Source of the DNA: Veillonellaceae bacterium
GTDB lineage: Bacteria; Bacillota_C; Negativicutes; UBA1444
Assembly (NCBI GenBank): GCA_012798135.1
Contig: JAAZNU010000021.1
Coordinates: 62,001 to 126,000, forward strand
Direction: 5' to 3'
DNA length: 64,000 nucleotides
Shown here: in pieces, positions 26,159-35,291 of the stretch
Layout of the letters: every line of letters begins with the position of its first letter
Position numbering within the stretch: the stretch's first letter is position 1
Translations under genes and position numbers: made by a program
The notes under the pieces: model-generated
The model's input: the letters and a program-made list of their open reading frames with translations, nothing else
Told to the model about the DNA's origin: nothing
Databases searched by the model: none

Positions 26159-29100
26159 ATGCGGGTCAAACGATGGCTGGATCGGATTTCGTTATCAGTA
26201 TTGTTGGGGCTGTGTCTGATCTGGACATCGGTAACGGCCTTTGCCGCGCCGCCGGATTACAACTGGTACATCCGGATGATCCGGGCCGACGAGGCCTGGG
26301 CGGCGGGCTGGACCGGCAAAGGGGTGGCCGTGGGGGTACTGGATTCCGGCGTGGATACGACGCATCCGGGGTTCGGCAATCGTCTGACGGCGCAGGACTT
26401 CCTGGACCGGACCGGATTTTACTACAATCCGGTGGACCGGAATACTCCCTATGATCCCTGGAACATTTACCAAACCGGCGGCTCTTACTATCTGTCGGCC
26501 GGCGGTCACGGCACGGCGGTCGCCGGACTGATCGGCGGCTATCTGGCGACGCCGCTGGCGGATGGCACCAGCTGGACCTACAAAGGGATCGCCTACGAGA
26601 GCCTGCTGAAAGTCGGTTCCATTCGTGACAACCCGCAATCGACCGCTTCCGGCTATCCATACAGCGGCTTCACCATGAATGACGAAGTGCTGGGCACGAC
26701 GGGCGGGCCCGTCGATTGGCTGCTGGCCCGGAACGTACGGGTGATCAACAACAGCTGGGGGACGTCGACGCGGATCACGGACTATAACCTGACGGATAAG
26801 AATCCGGTGACGCTGAGGGATCTGAGTCAAACCACGCTGGACGGCTGGCGCAAGGCGGTGGAACGCAATGTGCTGGTCGTATTCTCGGCCGGCAACGACG
26901 GCAGCAGTCCGCTCAACTACTCGCAGCCGAGCCTGGAGGGCGGTCTGCCCTATCTGTACCCGGAACTGCGCAAGTCTTGGATCAACGCGGTGGCGGTCAG
27001 CAGCAACGGTGTGAAATCCTCTTATTCCCAGCCGGCGGGCGTGGCGGCGGCCTGGACGCTGTCGGCCCCGGGCGGCGAATGGGCGACGAACGGATCGGTC
27101 CCGCACGATCTGACGGGCGTGATCGCGTTCCGGTCACGCAACATGAACGCGTTGAACGGGTTGCCGTTCAGTCTGACGGAATATAACTTGGAGGGCGACG
27201 ACTTCCAACTGCCGGACGGTACGGTGGCGGACGAGAATTCCCGGCTCAAGCAGTTCCTGGGAACGTCGGCGGCCGCGCCGATCATTTCGGCCGGAGCGGC
27301 GCTGGTGATGCAGGCGCATCCGGACTACACGGCCCAGATGGTGGCGCAGACACTATTCACCACGGCCAATCATTCCGGGGCTTACGCCGATACGACGATG
27401 TATGGCTGGGGCATGATGGATCTGGCCGAAGCGGTGCAGGGGCCGCGTTACCTCCGCAAAGCGCTGCTGCTGGGATTGAATCCGGACTACACGAAGGGGC
27501 AGCTGGTGGCCGAGGTGGCGGCGGGAGCCTCACCGAGCTTCGACAACGACCTGACAGGTGATGGCGGTCTGGTGAAAAAAGGCACCGGTTCGCTGACCCT
27601 CACCGGCGATAACGATTACACCGGCGATACGGACATTCTGGCCGGTACGCTGTATGTGGACGGGTCGCTGACCGGCTCGGCGATCAACCTGAACAGCGGC
27701 GCCTTTTTGGGCGGACATGGCACGCTGACGCTGACGGACGGGCTGATGATCGGCAGCGGGGCGACCCTGGCGCCGGGGCATTCGCCGACGACCATGACGG
27801 TGAACGGGACGGTGACCCAGGCCGGCGGCAGCAATCTGCAGGTGGACTTGGCCGGCCATCGTTACAACAGCATGCTGGCGGTCACTGGAACGGGCAATCA
27901 GTATGTTTTGTCCGCGACGGCCGGCGGGGTGACGCTCGTGCCGCAGTTGTGGAACGGTTATGCGCCGGCGCTGGGCGATGCCTGGACGCTGGCGACGGCC
28001 GAAGGCGGCGTGGTCGGAACTTTTTCCGCACTCTCGCTGCCGGCGGCGTATCCGGCGGGGATGTCGCTCGATGTGTTGTATGGCGCGAACTCGATCGTTT
28101 CCTATGCCACGCCGGCGGATTATCGGCAGGTGGTGGCGCTGGGCTGGAACTGGAACCCCAATCAGAGCCAGGTGGCGGCGCTTTGGCAGGTGGATCGGCC
28201 GGCAAAGCTGGCGGCGCTGACGGCGGACGAGAATCTGGTGTACGGGACATTGTACACGTTGACCGGCGCCGGGCTGCGGGCGGCGGCCGGCCAGATGAGC
28301 GGCCAGCTGATCGCCGACAGCCAGTCCGGTTCGCTGGAGCTGCTGCGGGGAACCAACCGGAATTTGGCGTCGATGCTGCATGAGGAGCCGGCGACGGATC
28401 ACGTCCAGGTCCGGCAGTTTCGCCAATGGGGCCGGACAGGCACCTACGCGGTGGCCGGCCGGGATGTCCAGGGCAACGGGACGATCGTGAATGTGGAATT
28501 TATGAACAAGCCGCAGGTTCGGGCGGGCATCGGCTTCGCGACCTTGAAAGGCAGCACGGTGAGCCTGAGCGGGCCCGGCGTGTCGACGCTGGAGCAGACC
28601 GGCGGCCATGTCTATGCCCAATACCGGCCGGGTAAGTTTTTTGTGGACGGCCAGTTGGGCGTCGGCCGGACAAACGGCCGGCATGACCGGCAGCTGACGG
28701 CCTGGGGGATGAACGCCAGCGGCAGCGCTGGCGGCCAGCACTGGTTCGGCCGGCTGGCGGTGGGACAGGACCAGGTTCAGGCCCAAGGCCGCCAGGAATG
28801 GTCGCTGGCGCTGCTGGGCGAGCGGGTGGCCCGCGACGGTTTTCACGAAACCGGCGACGAGCTGCTGCGGGTATCGGCCGCGGCGGCACAGGATTCCCGC
28901 CTGGCGGCGGAACTTTCCTACGGACGGAGTTTTGCCGGCGGCGCGAAGACGGGCCGGGGATTCCGGCGGAACTACAGCTACCGGGTCGGCGTGCTGCACG
29001 AACTGCGGAACACGGACACGACGGCGGATTTGACCTGGGGTGGCAGTCCGCTGCGCATCGTCAGCCAGAAGGCTGGCGCCGACGCGGTGCAGGCCGAGCT

Positions 29101-29215
29101 GGCGGCCAGCTGGGAAACGGCGGGCGGCTGGAAGCTGAGCGCCGGTCTGCAGGGCGAATGGCGGCGGTTCGGCTCGAACTTCGGCGTCAACGCGGCACTT
29201 AGCTACAGTTGGTGA
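26159..29215 (+). CDS. Subtilisin-family serine protease autotransporter
   Basis: 1018 residues from ATG 26159 (GGGGGATG about 11 nt upstream). Signal peptide to about residue 30 (LLGLCLIWTSVTAFAA). S8 protease domain with catalytic D62 (VLDSGVD), H117 (GGHGTAVAG) and S370 (GTSAAAP). A passenger-associated repeat near 470-510 (KKGTGSLTLTGDNDYTG) starts the beta-helical stalk. The last ~280 residues form an autotransporter beta-barrel ending in YSW, the usual BAM signature. This is a type V secreted, SphB1/NalP-like protease, which requires an outer membrane. It has its own unit after the terminator at 26052. Confidence 0.93.
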   Translation: MRVKRWLDRISLSVLLGLCLIWTSVTAFAAPPDYNWYIRMIRADEAWAAGWTGKGVAVGVLDSGVDTTHPGFGNRLTAQDFLDRTGFYYNPVDRNTPYDPWNIYQTGGSYYLSAGGHGTAVAGLIGGYLATPLADGTSWTYKGIAYESLLKVGSIRDNPQSTASGYPYSGFTMNDEVLGTTGGPVDWLLARNVRVINNSWGTSTRITDYNLTDKNPVTLRDLSQTTLDGWRKAVERNVLVVFSAGNDGSSPLNYSQPSLEGGLPYLYPELRKSWINAVAVSSNGVKSSYSQPAGVAAAWTLSAPGGEWATNGSVPHDLTGVIAFRSRNMNALNGLPFSLTEYNLEGDDFQLPDGTVADENSRLKQFLGTSAAAPIISAGAALVMQAHPDYTAQMVAQTLFTTANHSGAYADTTMYGWGMMDLAEAVQGPRYLRKALLLGLNPDYTKGQLVAEVAAGASPSFDNDLTGDGGLVKKGTGSLTLTGDNDYTGDTDILAGTLYVDGSLTGSAINLNSGAFLGGHGTLTLTDGLMIGSGATLAPGHSPTTMTVNGTVTQAGGSNLQVDLAGHRYNSMLAVTGTGNQYVLSATAGGVTLVPQLWNGYAPALGDAWTLATAEGGVVGTFSALSLPAAYPAGMSLDVLYGANSIVSYATPADYRQVVALGWNWNPNQSQVAALWQVDRPAKLAALTADENLVYGTLYTLTGAGLRAAAGQMSGQLIADSQSGSLELLRGTNRNLASMLHEEPATDHVQVRQFRQWGRTGTYAVAGRDVQGNGTIVNVEFMNKPQVRAGIGFATLKGSTVSLSGPGVSTLEQTGGHVYAQYRPGKFFVDGQLGVGRTNGRHDRQLTAWGMNASGSAGGQHWFGRLAVGQDQVQAQGRQEWSLALLGERVARDGFHETGDELLRVSAAAAQDSRLAAELSYGRSFAGGAKTGRGFRRNYSYRVGVLHELRNTDTTADLTWGGSPLRIVSQKAGADAVQAELAASWETAGGWKLSAGLQGEWRRFGSNFGVNAALSYSW

Positions 29216-29300
29216 GCCGGTCTAACCGGCAGGATATTGAAATCACCATGCAGAATTATTTCTACACAGTGATTCTTTGCGATGATCGCGGGGTGGCAGG

Positions 29301-30113
29301 ATGAAGATGCGGGTCTGGCGATGGCTGTTGACGCTGTGTTTCGTGCTGCTGGTGTGGCAGCCGGTGGCATCGGCTGCCCAGTGGTACACGTTGCGGGTGG
29401 ACAAGGGCAACCATCCGCCCCAACCGGTCATGGACGAAGTCTACCTGTCCATCCGGACGACCGGGGATCTGTTCACACGATATAAGCTGATTTTGCCGGA
29501 AATCGTCACGATCCGGGTCACGACGACCGCCGATTCCTACGCGCGGGCTCTGTCCTACTACCTGAAGGCCTCGCCGGACCAAGCCGCGCAGTTGGCGAAA
29601 TTGTCGGCCGGGGTCAGTACCCATGCCTATCCGCTGGTGATTCTCAACGGTCAGTATGCGAACCAGTTCGTTTCCACGCTGCCGCACGAGATGTTTCATC
29701 AGGCGCAGCGGCAACTGGCGACGATCAACACGCCGACTTGGCTCACGGAAGGATCGGCCGAGTTGTTCGAAAAGCTGGCGCTGCACCAGGCGAATCGCGG
29801 TGTCTACAGCCAGTACATTCGCGGCGTGAAGCAGCGGCTGCGGCAGGCGGGAATCCTGCCCAGCGTCCGGCAGGTGGTGTCGAACTGGGACGCGCTGTTC
29901 AAGCAGGGCCAGGGCGGCGTCATTTACAACATGGCCACGTTGATGGTGTGGTATCTGGCCGACCAGCAGGGTTTCGAAGGAGTCGTTTACTTTTATCAGC
30001 TGATCCATCAGGGACTGGCGGTCGATGAAGCTTTCCTGAATGCGTTTCATGTGACTCCGTCGCTGTTTTACCAGGACTTCGAGGCGAAATTGCCGCAGTT
30101 GTTGCAGTTTTGA
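29301..30113 (+). CDS. Secreted peptidase MA-like metalloprotease
   Basis: 270 residues from ATG 29301 (GGGTGGCAGG upstream). Signal peptide LLTLCFVLLVWQPVASAA. HEMFH at residue 129 and the downstream TEGSAELFEKL supply the HExxH plus Glu zinc ligands of the gluzincin 'peptidase MA' group. Substrate unknown; the protein should act in the periplasm or outside the cell. It follows the autotransporter on the same strand and precedes a secreted PDZ protein; the three may form one export-linked proteolysis unit (inference). Confidence 0.8.
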   Translation: MKMRVWRWLLTLCFVLLVWQPVASAAQWYTLRVDKGNHPPQPVMDEVYLSIRTTGDLFTRYKLILPEIVTIRVTTTADSYARALSYYLKASPDQAAQLAKLSAGVSTHAYPLVILNGQYANQFVSTLPHEMFHQAQRQLATINTPTWLTEGSAELFEKLALHQANRGVYSQYIRGVKQRLRQAGILPSVRQVVSNWDALFKQGQGGVIYNMATLMVWYLADQQGFEGVVYFYQLIHQGLAVDEAFLNAFHVTPSLFYQDFEAKLPQLLQF

Positions 30114-30130
30114 CACGGGAGGGTTCGTGA

Positions 30131-31024
30131 ATGGGGAGCAGGAGCAGATGTTGGGCGGTGCTGGTGTTTTGCCTGTGCTGGTTCACCGCGTCGGCGGCCG
30201 AAGCGGTCGGTTTGGCAATCGGCATCCGGCCGATCTACGCGGATGACAAGGAGCGCCTGAAGTTGCCGGATACCGCCGGCTGCGTGGTCGTGGTGGTTCA
30301 GAAGGGTGGACTCGGCGATTTGACCGGTTTGAAGATCGGCGATGTCATCAAGACATTTAACGGCGAGCCGGTGCTGAACGTCCCCTCTTTCATGCAACAG
30401 GCGCAGCGGGCGCCGACGCTGCAGAACATCGGCATCTGGCGCGATGGCCAGGCTCAGACCTTGGTGGGGCAGGGCAGCAGCGGGACGGCGACGCCGGGCG
30501 GCACGGGAATGGCGATGCCGGAACGGGCGCAGCCGCTGGACGGGTTCCTGGGCATCGGCTGGACGACGCCGATCGACCAGGCCAAACAGCAGATCCAGTC
30601 GCGCGGGTTTACCGTTGCTTCCGCCGGCGGGTCGCCGCAGGAAAACTATACGGCGGCATACAAGGGAACCTTTGCCGGGCGGCCGGCGGAGGTGGCCTTC
30701 AGTTTTTACCAGGGCCAGTTTTACCTGGGCACGGCGTTTGTCCGTTCGCCGGTGGATGATACTCTGAAGAACTTTGAGGCGATCATGGCGGATATCGCCG
30801 AAAAATACGGACCGGCAAACCGCCGCACCGGCAAGTATCTCGATCAGAAGACGGTCTGGCTGTTCCCGGCGGGGGACAATCCGCCCAACAGCATCGTGCT
30901 GGAGATTCAGCGGATTTCCAACGCCCCGGCCGGCGCCTTTTTCATCCGGGTCGAGTATGCCTACGGCGTGCTCCAGAAAGCCTGGAACGACAAGAAAAAG
31001 ACCACGACCAAAAAGGATCTGTAG
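30131..31024 (+). CDS. Secreted PDZ-domain protein
   Basis: 297 residues. Signal peptide to about residue 24 (VLVFCLCWFTASAAEA). A PDZ domain covers ~25-115: AGCVVVVVQKGGLGDLTGLKIGDVIKTFNGEPV. There is no protease domain, so it is not an HtrA. The C-terminal ~150 residues are an uncharacterised alpha/beta domain with a lysine-rich tail (DKKKTTTKKDL). It is 17 nt downstream of the MA-like peptidase gene and ends at a bidirectional terminator. It may act as a substrate-recognition or scaffold partner of the secreted proteases; this is inferred from position only. Confidence 0.72.
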   Translation: MGSRSRCWAVLVFCLCWFTASAAEAVGLAIGIRPIYADDKERLKLPDTAGCVVVVVQKGGLGDLTGLKIGDVIKTFNGEPVLNVPSFMQQAQRAPTLQNIGIWRDGQAQTLVGQGSSGTATPGGTGMAMPERAQPLDGFLGIGWTTPIDQAKQQIQSRGFTVASAGGSPQENYTAAYKGTFAGRPAEVAFSFYQGQFYLGTAFVRSPVDDTLKNFEAIMADIAEKYGPANRRTGKYLDQKTVWLFPAGDNPPNSIVLEIQRISNAPAGAFFIRVEYAYGVLQKAWNDKKKTTTKKDL

Positions 31025-31030
31025 GAAGAA

Positions 31031-31060
31031 AAAAGTCCCGGCATTCGTACCGGGACTTTT
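31031..31060. terminator. Bidirectional intrinsic terminator
   Basis: Eleven-base perfect stem AAAAGTCCCGG (31031-31041) with CCGGGACTTTT (31050-31060), 8-nt loop, A run on one side and T run on the other. It serves the PDZ gene on the plus strand and the heptosyltransferase gene on the minus strand, whose stop codon abuts it. Confidence 0.92.
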
Positions 31061-32133
31061 CAGCATTTTTTGGCGATTTCGCGGGCGGCCGCGACGACCT
31101 CGTCCGGGTCGATGTGCAGCAGGCAGGTGAAGCGGGGACACTTTTCCTTCACGCAGGCGCCGGCGCATTCATAGCGGACCGGCCGGATGATGCGGTGGGC
31201 GTCGATGGCCGGCCGCCAGCGGGCGGGAATGTCGGAGCGGACCGGGAAGATGGATACGACGGGAACGCCGAGGGCGGCGGCCAGATGGCCGGTGCCGGTG
31301 TCCGGACAGATGAAGACATTCAGCCGCTCGATGAGGGCGGCGGTCTCGCGCAGAGTACTGGCGCCGGCGAAGTCGATCAGACGCGCGCTGGCGTCGGTCG
31401 GCAGCATGGCCTGGGCCCGGGCGGCCACCTGTGCAGTCAGGGGCTGCTCATTGGCGGTGCCGGTCAGGATGACATCGAAACCCTGCCCTAGCAAGCCGAC
31501 GGCAATGTCCACGAAGCGGTCGAGCGGCCAGCGGGCTTCGTCGACGGCCAGCCCCTTGCAGATGTGCAGGCCGCAGCGGGGCCGCTTGCCGGCAAAGCCG
31601 AGTTCCTGCAGGCGGTTGCCAGCCCATTCTCTTTCTTCCGGGGTGGTGATGACGACCGGCAGCAGATCTGACGGAGCGGCGCAGCCGATGATGCGGGCAT
31701 AGTCGAGCTGGCTGTCGGTCCAGTGGCTGGTGACATCGCCCTGCCGGGACCGGACTTTCACCGGATGGGTGAACAGAAAACTGTAGGTGAGACGGCCGCC
31801 CTGGCCGACCCGGACCGGGATGCCGGCCAGCCAGGTGAGCCAGGCGTGGCGGCTGACCGACCAGGGGATGAGCACGGCATCGAAATGCTCCGCCCGCAGA
31901 ATCCGGGCGTTGTCCCGGAGCGGCGCGGCAGGGTCGAGATCGAGCCGGGCATCGACGAACGGGTGGTGGTCGAGCAGCGCGGCAAATTTTTGCTGCGCCC
32001 AGAAGGTGACGCGGCAGTCCGGGTTGCAGCGGTGCAGGGCTTCGGCCAGCACGGAGGACAGCAGCAGGTCGCCCATGCCGCCGTGGGTATGGATGATGAG
32101 GATATTGTGCGGGGGGCGGGAAGGTGGTCGCAT
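31060..32133 (-). CDS. Heptosyltransferase-like glycosyltransferase (GT9)
   Basis: 357 residues from ATG 32133, with GAGGAG nine bases upstream; a longer frame to 32175 lacks a ribosome-binding site. GT-B fold of family GT9: ILIIHTHGGMGDLLLSSVLAEAL at the N-terminus, RCGLHICKGLAVDEARWP in the middle and FICPDTGTGHLAAALGVPVVSIF for the donor site. The C-terminus is rich in cysteines (CAGACVKEKCPRFTC), as in many WaaF-type proteins. It probably adds a heptose to the LPS core or a related surface glycan; the presence of GDP-heptose genes nearby fits but the donor could be ADP-heptose. Confidence 0.88.
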   Translation of the reverse strand: MRPPSRPPHNILIIHTHGGMGDLLLSSVLAEALHRCNPDCRVTFWAQQKFAALLDHHPFVDARLDLDPAAPLRDNARILRAEHFDAVLIPWSVSRHAWLTWLAGIPVRVGQGGRLTYSFLFTHPVKVRSRQGDVTSHWTDSQLDYARIIGCAAPSDLLPVVITTPEEREWAGNRLQELGFAGKRPRCGLHICKGLAVDEARWPLDRFVDIAVGLLGQGFDVILTGTANEQPLTAQVAARAQAMLPTDASARLIDFAGASTLRETAALIERLNVFICPDTGTGHLAAALGVPVVSIFPVRSDIPARWRPAIDAHRIIRPVRYECAGACVKEKCPRFTCLLHIDPDEVVAAAREIAKKC

Positions 32134-32330
32134 GTTCCGATACTCCTCACTTCGAGCGTTTGCTTTGCTGGACATTGCGGAACGGCAAATTCCGGAAAAA
32201 TTATATCATACGGCGGGCGGGTTTGCATTCCCGTGCGAGCGACTTTAATTATCTCGTGAATTACTTACTCATGAGTTACTAGAACAATGGAATTCACCCC
32301 TTGCGGCCTATTAGAAAACATGCGTGACAA

Positions 32331-32400
32331 AAAGTCGAACGACTTTATGTAATGTTAATCCAAAAAGTCGAACGACTTTTGTGATGTGCTGTGCTATAAT
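32331..32400 (+). promoter_or_regulatory. Extended -10 promoter with tandem palindromic operators
   Basis: Two copies of AAAGTCGAACGACTTT (7-bp inverted arms around AA) at 32331-32346 and 32364-32379, start-to-start distance 33 bp, about three helical turns. The second overlaps the expected -35 of an extended -10 promoter, TG (32392-32393), C, TATAAT (32395-32400). A matching half-site, CGACTTT, lies at 32240-32246 toward the divergent heptosyltransferase gene. This looks like repressor control of the ATPase gene. The cognate regulator is not identified in this window. Confidence 0.7.
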
Positions 32401-32431
32401 GGAACCGAGCAACAGACCGGAGGGAGAAACG

Positions 32432-33745
32432 ATGTTCCGACACGCCATTCATGACTTGATTCGCTGGAAAAACCGATCGGATCGTAAGCCGCTCATCATC
32501 CGCGGAGCCCGTCAAGTGGGAAAAACCTGGTTGATGCGGGAGTTCGGCCGAACGGAATATCACCGGTGCGCCTATATCAATTTTGACAACAATGCCCGCA
32601 TGCAGGAGTTGTTCAACGGTGACCTGGATATCGAAAGGGTTGTGGCTGCGCTCCGCATCGAATCCGGCGTGGCGATTGACGTCCGCGACACGTTGCTGGT
32701 ATTTGACGAGGTGCAGGAAGTGCCGCGAGCGTTGTCCGCACTGAAATATTTTTGCGAAAATGCGCCGCAATATCATATCGTGGCCGCTGGCAGCCTGCTC
32801 GGAGTGGCATTGCATCCGGGAACGTCGTTCCCTGTTGGCAAGGTGGAGTTTCTGGATTTGTCCCCGCTCGATTTCCGGGAATTTTTGTTGGCGACCGGCA
32901 ATGAGTCTCTGGAGAAGCTTTTGACATCTTTGGATTTTTCGCTGATGAAGACGTTTAAGGGTAGATATATCGACCTTTTGAAGCAATACTGCTATGTGGG
33001 CGGGATGCCCGAGGCGGTGGCCCGGTTTGCCGAGACCCGGGAATATTCCTCCGTGCGGGATATTCAGCAAAGAATCCTGACCGCCTATGAGCAGGATTTT
33101 TCAAAGCATGCGCCAGCGGCGACGGTGTCCCGACTCCGGATGCTTTGGGCTTCTATTCCGGTCCAATTGGCCAAGGAGAACCGCAAGTTTGTTTATGGGC
33201 TGATCCGACAGGGGGCGCGGGCGCGGGAGTATGAACTGGCCATGCAGTGGCTGGTGGATTGCGGCCTGGTGATCAAGGTTGGACGTGTGGCCAAACCGGA
33301 CATGCCCCTGACGGCGTACCAGGACTTCGACGCTTTCAAGCTGTTCGTTCTGGACGTGGGGCTGTTGTCGGCGCTGAGCGGGCTGGATGCCCGGTCCTTG
33401 CTCGAAGGGAGCAATATTTTCGAGGAGTTCAAGGGAACCCTGACAGAACAGTATGTGTTGCAGCAACTGGTGGCGACCGGCATCCGGCCGTATTACTGGT
33501 CGGCGGAGAAATCGACCGGGGAAATCGATTTTGTGTTTCAGCGAGGCGGCGACGTAGTGCCGTTAGAAGTGAAGGCCGCGGAGAATTTGCAGTCGAAGAG
33601 CCTGAAAAATTACTGTCTGAAATACCGCCCACGGGTTGCGTTGAGAAGTTCTTTGTCGGATTACCGGCGGGAAGAGTGGCTGACGAATGTGCCGCTTTAC
33701 GCCATTCCGGTTTTGACGGAAATTTTGCAGAAACCTCCGGTGTGA
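32432..33745 (+). CDS. AAA ATPase with DUF4143 C-terminal domain
   Basis: 437 residues from ATG 32432 (GGAGGGAGAAACG upstream); the longer frame reaching 32324 only translates the operator repeats. Walker A GARQVGKT at residues 25-32, Walker B LLVFDEVQE near 93, sensor AAGSLLG. The C-terminal DUF4143 region includes LLKQYCYVGGMPEAV, KLFVLDVGLLSAL and the nuclease-like GEIDFVFQRGGDVVPLEVKA. Such ATPases are widespread accessory genes of unknown function, often with regulators or toxin-like partners. There is no partner gene here: it stands alone between sugar-nucleotide genes and has its own operator region. Confidence 0.88.
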   Translation: MFRHAIHDLIRWKNRSDRKPLIIRGARQVGKTWLMREFGRTEYHRCAYINFDNNARMQELFNGDLDIERVVAALRIESGVAIDVRDTLLVFDEVQEVPRALSALKYFCENAPQYHIVAAGSLLGVALHPGTSFPVGKVEFLDLSPLDFREFLLATGNESLEKLLTSLDFSLMKTFKGRYIDLLKQYCYVGGMPEAVARFAETREYSSVRDIQQRILTAYEQDFSKHAPAATVSRLRMLWASIPVQLAKENRKFVYGLIRQGARAREYELAMQWLVDCGLVIKVGRVAKPDMPLTAYQDFDAFKLFVLDVGLLSALSGLDARSLLEGSNIFEEFKGTLTEQYVLQQLVATGIRPYYWSAEKSTGEIDFVFQRGGDVVPLEVKAAENLQSKSLKNYCLKYRPRVALRSSLSDYRREEWLTNVPLYAIPVLTEILQKPPV

Positions 33746-33876
33746 CGGCGCAAGATGATGCGTTTTTGCATTTTCTTGCAGGAATACAGCGCGGATTCAC
33801 CGAAAATAAACATGTTTGAAGAGTCGTTCCTGTCCGTAGCGGACGATAGATTTACGCAGAGAGGACTTGAATCCCG

Positions 33877-35265
33877 ATGAAAATCATTTTGTTGGCCGGC
33901 GGCGGCGGCACCCGCTTATTTCCCCTGTCGCGCACCCGGTTCCCCAAACAGTTTCTGAAGGTGACGGGCGATGATTCCTTGTTTGCCCAGACGGTGAAAC
34001 GGTTCCTGGCGGTGACGCGGCCGCAGGATCTCGTGGTCATCACCAACCGGGCCTACGAGCACCTGGTGAAAGCGGAACTGGCGGCCTGCGGCGCCAAAGA
34101 GGCCAGCGTGGCCCTGGAGCCGGCGGGTCGCAACACGGCGCCGGCCATCGCCCTGGCGGCGGCGTTCTGCCGCGACAAGCTGGGAGCGGTGGAGTCGGAA
34201 GTGCTGTTCGTGACGCCGTGCGACCACGTGATCGAGCCGGTGGAAGCGTTCGCCGTCGGAGTGAAAGATGCGGTCCAGCTGGCGGAGACCGGTGCGATCG
34301 TGACCTTCGGGATTCGGCCGACCGGCCCGGAGACCGGTTATGGCTATATTCAGGCGGGGCGCGACCTGGATGGCGCGTTCGCCGTGGATTCCTTCCGCGA
34401 AAAACCGGACCGGGAGACAGCCGAGCGCTATGTCGCGGCCGGCAACTATTACTGGAATTCCGGCATGTTTGCCTTCACTCTGGGCCGGTTCTTGCAGGAA
34501 CTGGCGGCGCAGCAGGCGGCGATCGCCGCCCTGGCGGCGCAGCCGTTGGAACAGGTGCTGGAACGGTTCGAAGAAATGCCGGACATCTCGATCGATTACG
34601 GGATCATGGAACAGGCGGCGAATGTGCGGGTGATTCCGCTGCCCGCCTACTGGAACGACATCGGTTCCTGGGACGCGATCTACGACGTGCTTGGCAAGGA
34701 CGGAGACGGCAACGCGCTGCAGGGAGACTGTCTCAGCATCGACTGCAAGAATACGCTGATGTTGTCGAACCGGCATCTGGTGGCCGGAATCGGCCTGGAC
34801 GACCTGCTGGTCGTGGAAACGGCCGATGCCATTCTGGTGGCAAAAAAAGGTGAATCGCAGAAGGTCAAGGATGTGGTGGCCAACCTGAAGGGGCGGGGCC
34901 GCCGCGAAGCGAGCGAGCATCTGACGGATTACCGGCCGTGGGGCCGCTACACGATTCTCGGCGAAGGGCCCGACTACAAGATCAAGCGGATCGTCGTGGA
35001 GCCGGGACAGGTGCTGAGTCTGCAAATGCATCACCACCGCAGCGAGCACTGGGTGGTGGTGAGCGGAACGGCGCTGGTGACGATCGGAGACCGTGAACAG
35101 ATGGTGTGTGACAACGAAAGCGTATTTGTGCCCCAGACAGTGAAACATCGCCTTTCTAATCCCGGCAAGGTGCCGCTGGTGTTGATCGAGGTGCAGAGCG
35201 GCCGTTATCTGGGCGAAGACGACATCGTACGGTTCGAGGATGTCTACGGACGCAGCGGCCAGTGA
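33877..35265 (+). CDS. manC: Mannose-1-phosphate guanylyltransferase/mannose-6-phosphate isomerase
   Basis: 462 residues. N-terminal nucleotidyltransferase domain LLAGGGGTRLFPLSRTRFPKQ and FREKPDRETAERY. C-terminal cupin-type phosphomannose isomerase domain with PGQVLSLQMHHHRSEHWVVVSG (His metal ligands). Full length for the bifunctional ManC/AlgA type. It turns fructose 6-phosphate into mannose 6-phosphate and mannose 1-phosphate into GDP-mannose. The mutase step between them can come from the next gene or from 23914-25284. First gene of a sugar-nucleotide group running to pgi. Confidence 0.95.
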   Translation: MKIILLAGGGGTRLFPLSRTRFPKQFLKVTGDDSLFAQTVKRFLAVTRPQDLVVITNRAYEHLVKAELAACGAKEASVALEPAGRNTAPAIALAAAFCRDKLGAVESEVLFVTPCDHVIEPVEAFAVGVKDAVQLAETGAIVTFGIRPTGPETGYGYIQAGRDLDGAFAVDSFREKPDRETAERYVAAGNYYWNSGMFAFTLGRFLQELAAQQAAIAALAAQPLEQVLERFEEMPDISIDYGIMEQAANVRVIPLPAYWNDIGSWDAIYDVLGKDGDGNALQGDCLSIDCKNTLMLSNRHLVAGIGLDDLLVVETADAILVAKKGESQKVKDVVANLKGRGRREASEHLTDYRPWGRYTILGEGPDYKIKRIVVEPGQVLSLQMHHHRSEHWVVVSGTALVTIGDREQMVCDNESVFVPQTVKHRLSNPGKVPLVLIEVQSGRYLGEDDIVRFEDVYGRSGQ

Positions 35266-35291
35266 ACTTGGATTTCAGGGAGGTTTGACGC

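Noticed and set aside
27530..28999. 489-codon minus-strand frame inside the autotransporter gene
   Set aside because: Antisense shadow with low-complexity Arg/His/Ala composition; the plus-strand gene has signal peptide, catalytic triad and barrel.
32324..32431. N-terminal extension of the DUF4143 ATPase
   Set aside because: It only translates the two operator repeats (KSRTT twice). The ATG at 32432 has a good ribosome-binding site and lies after the promoter.
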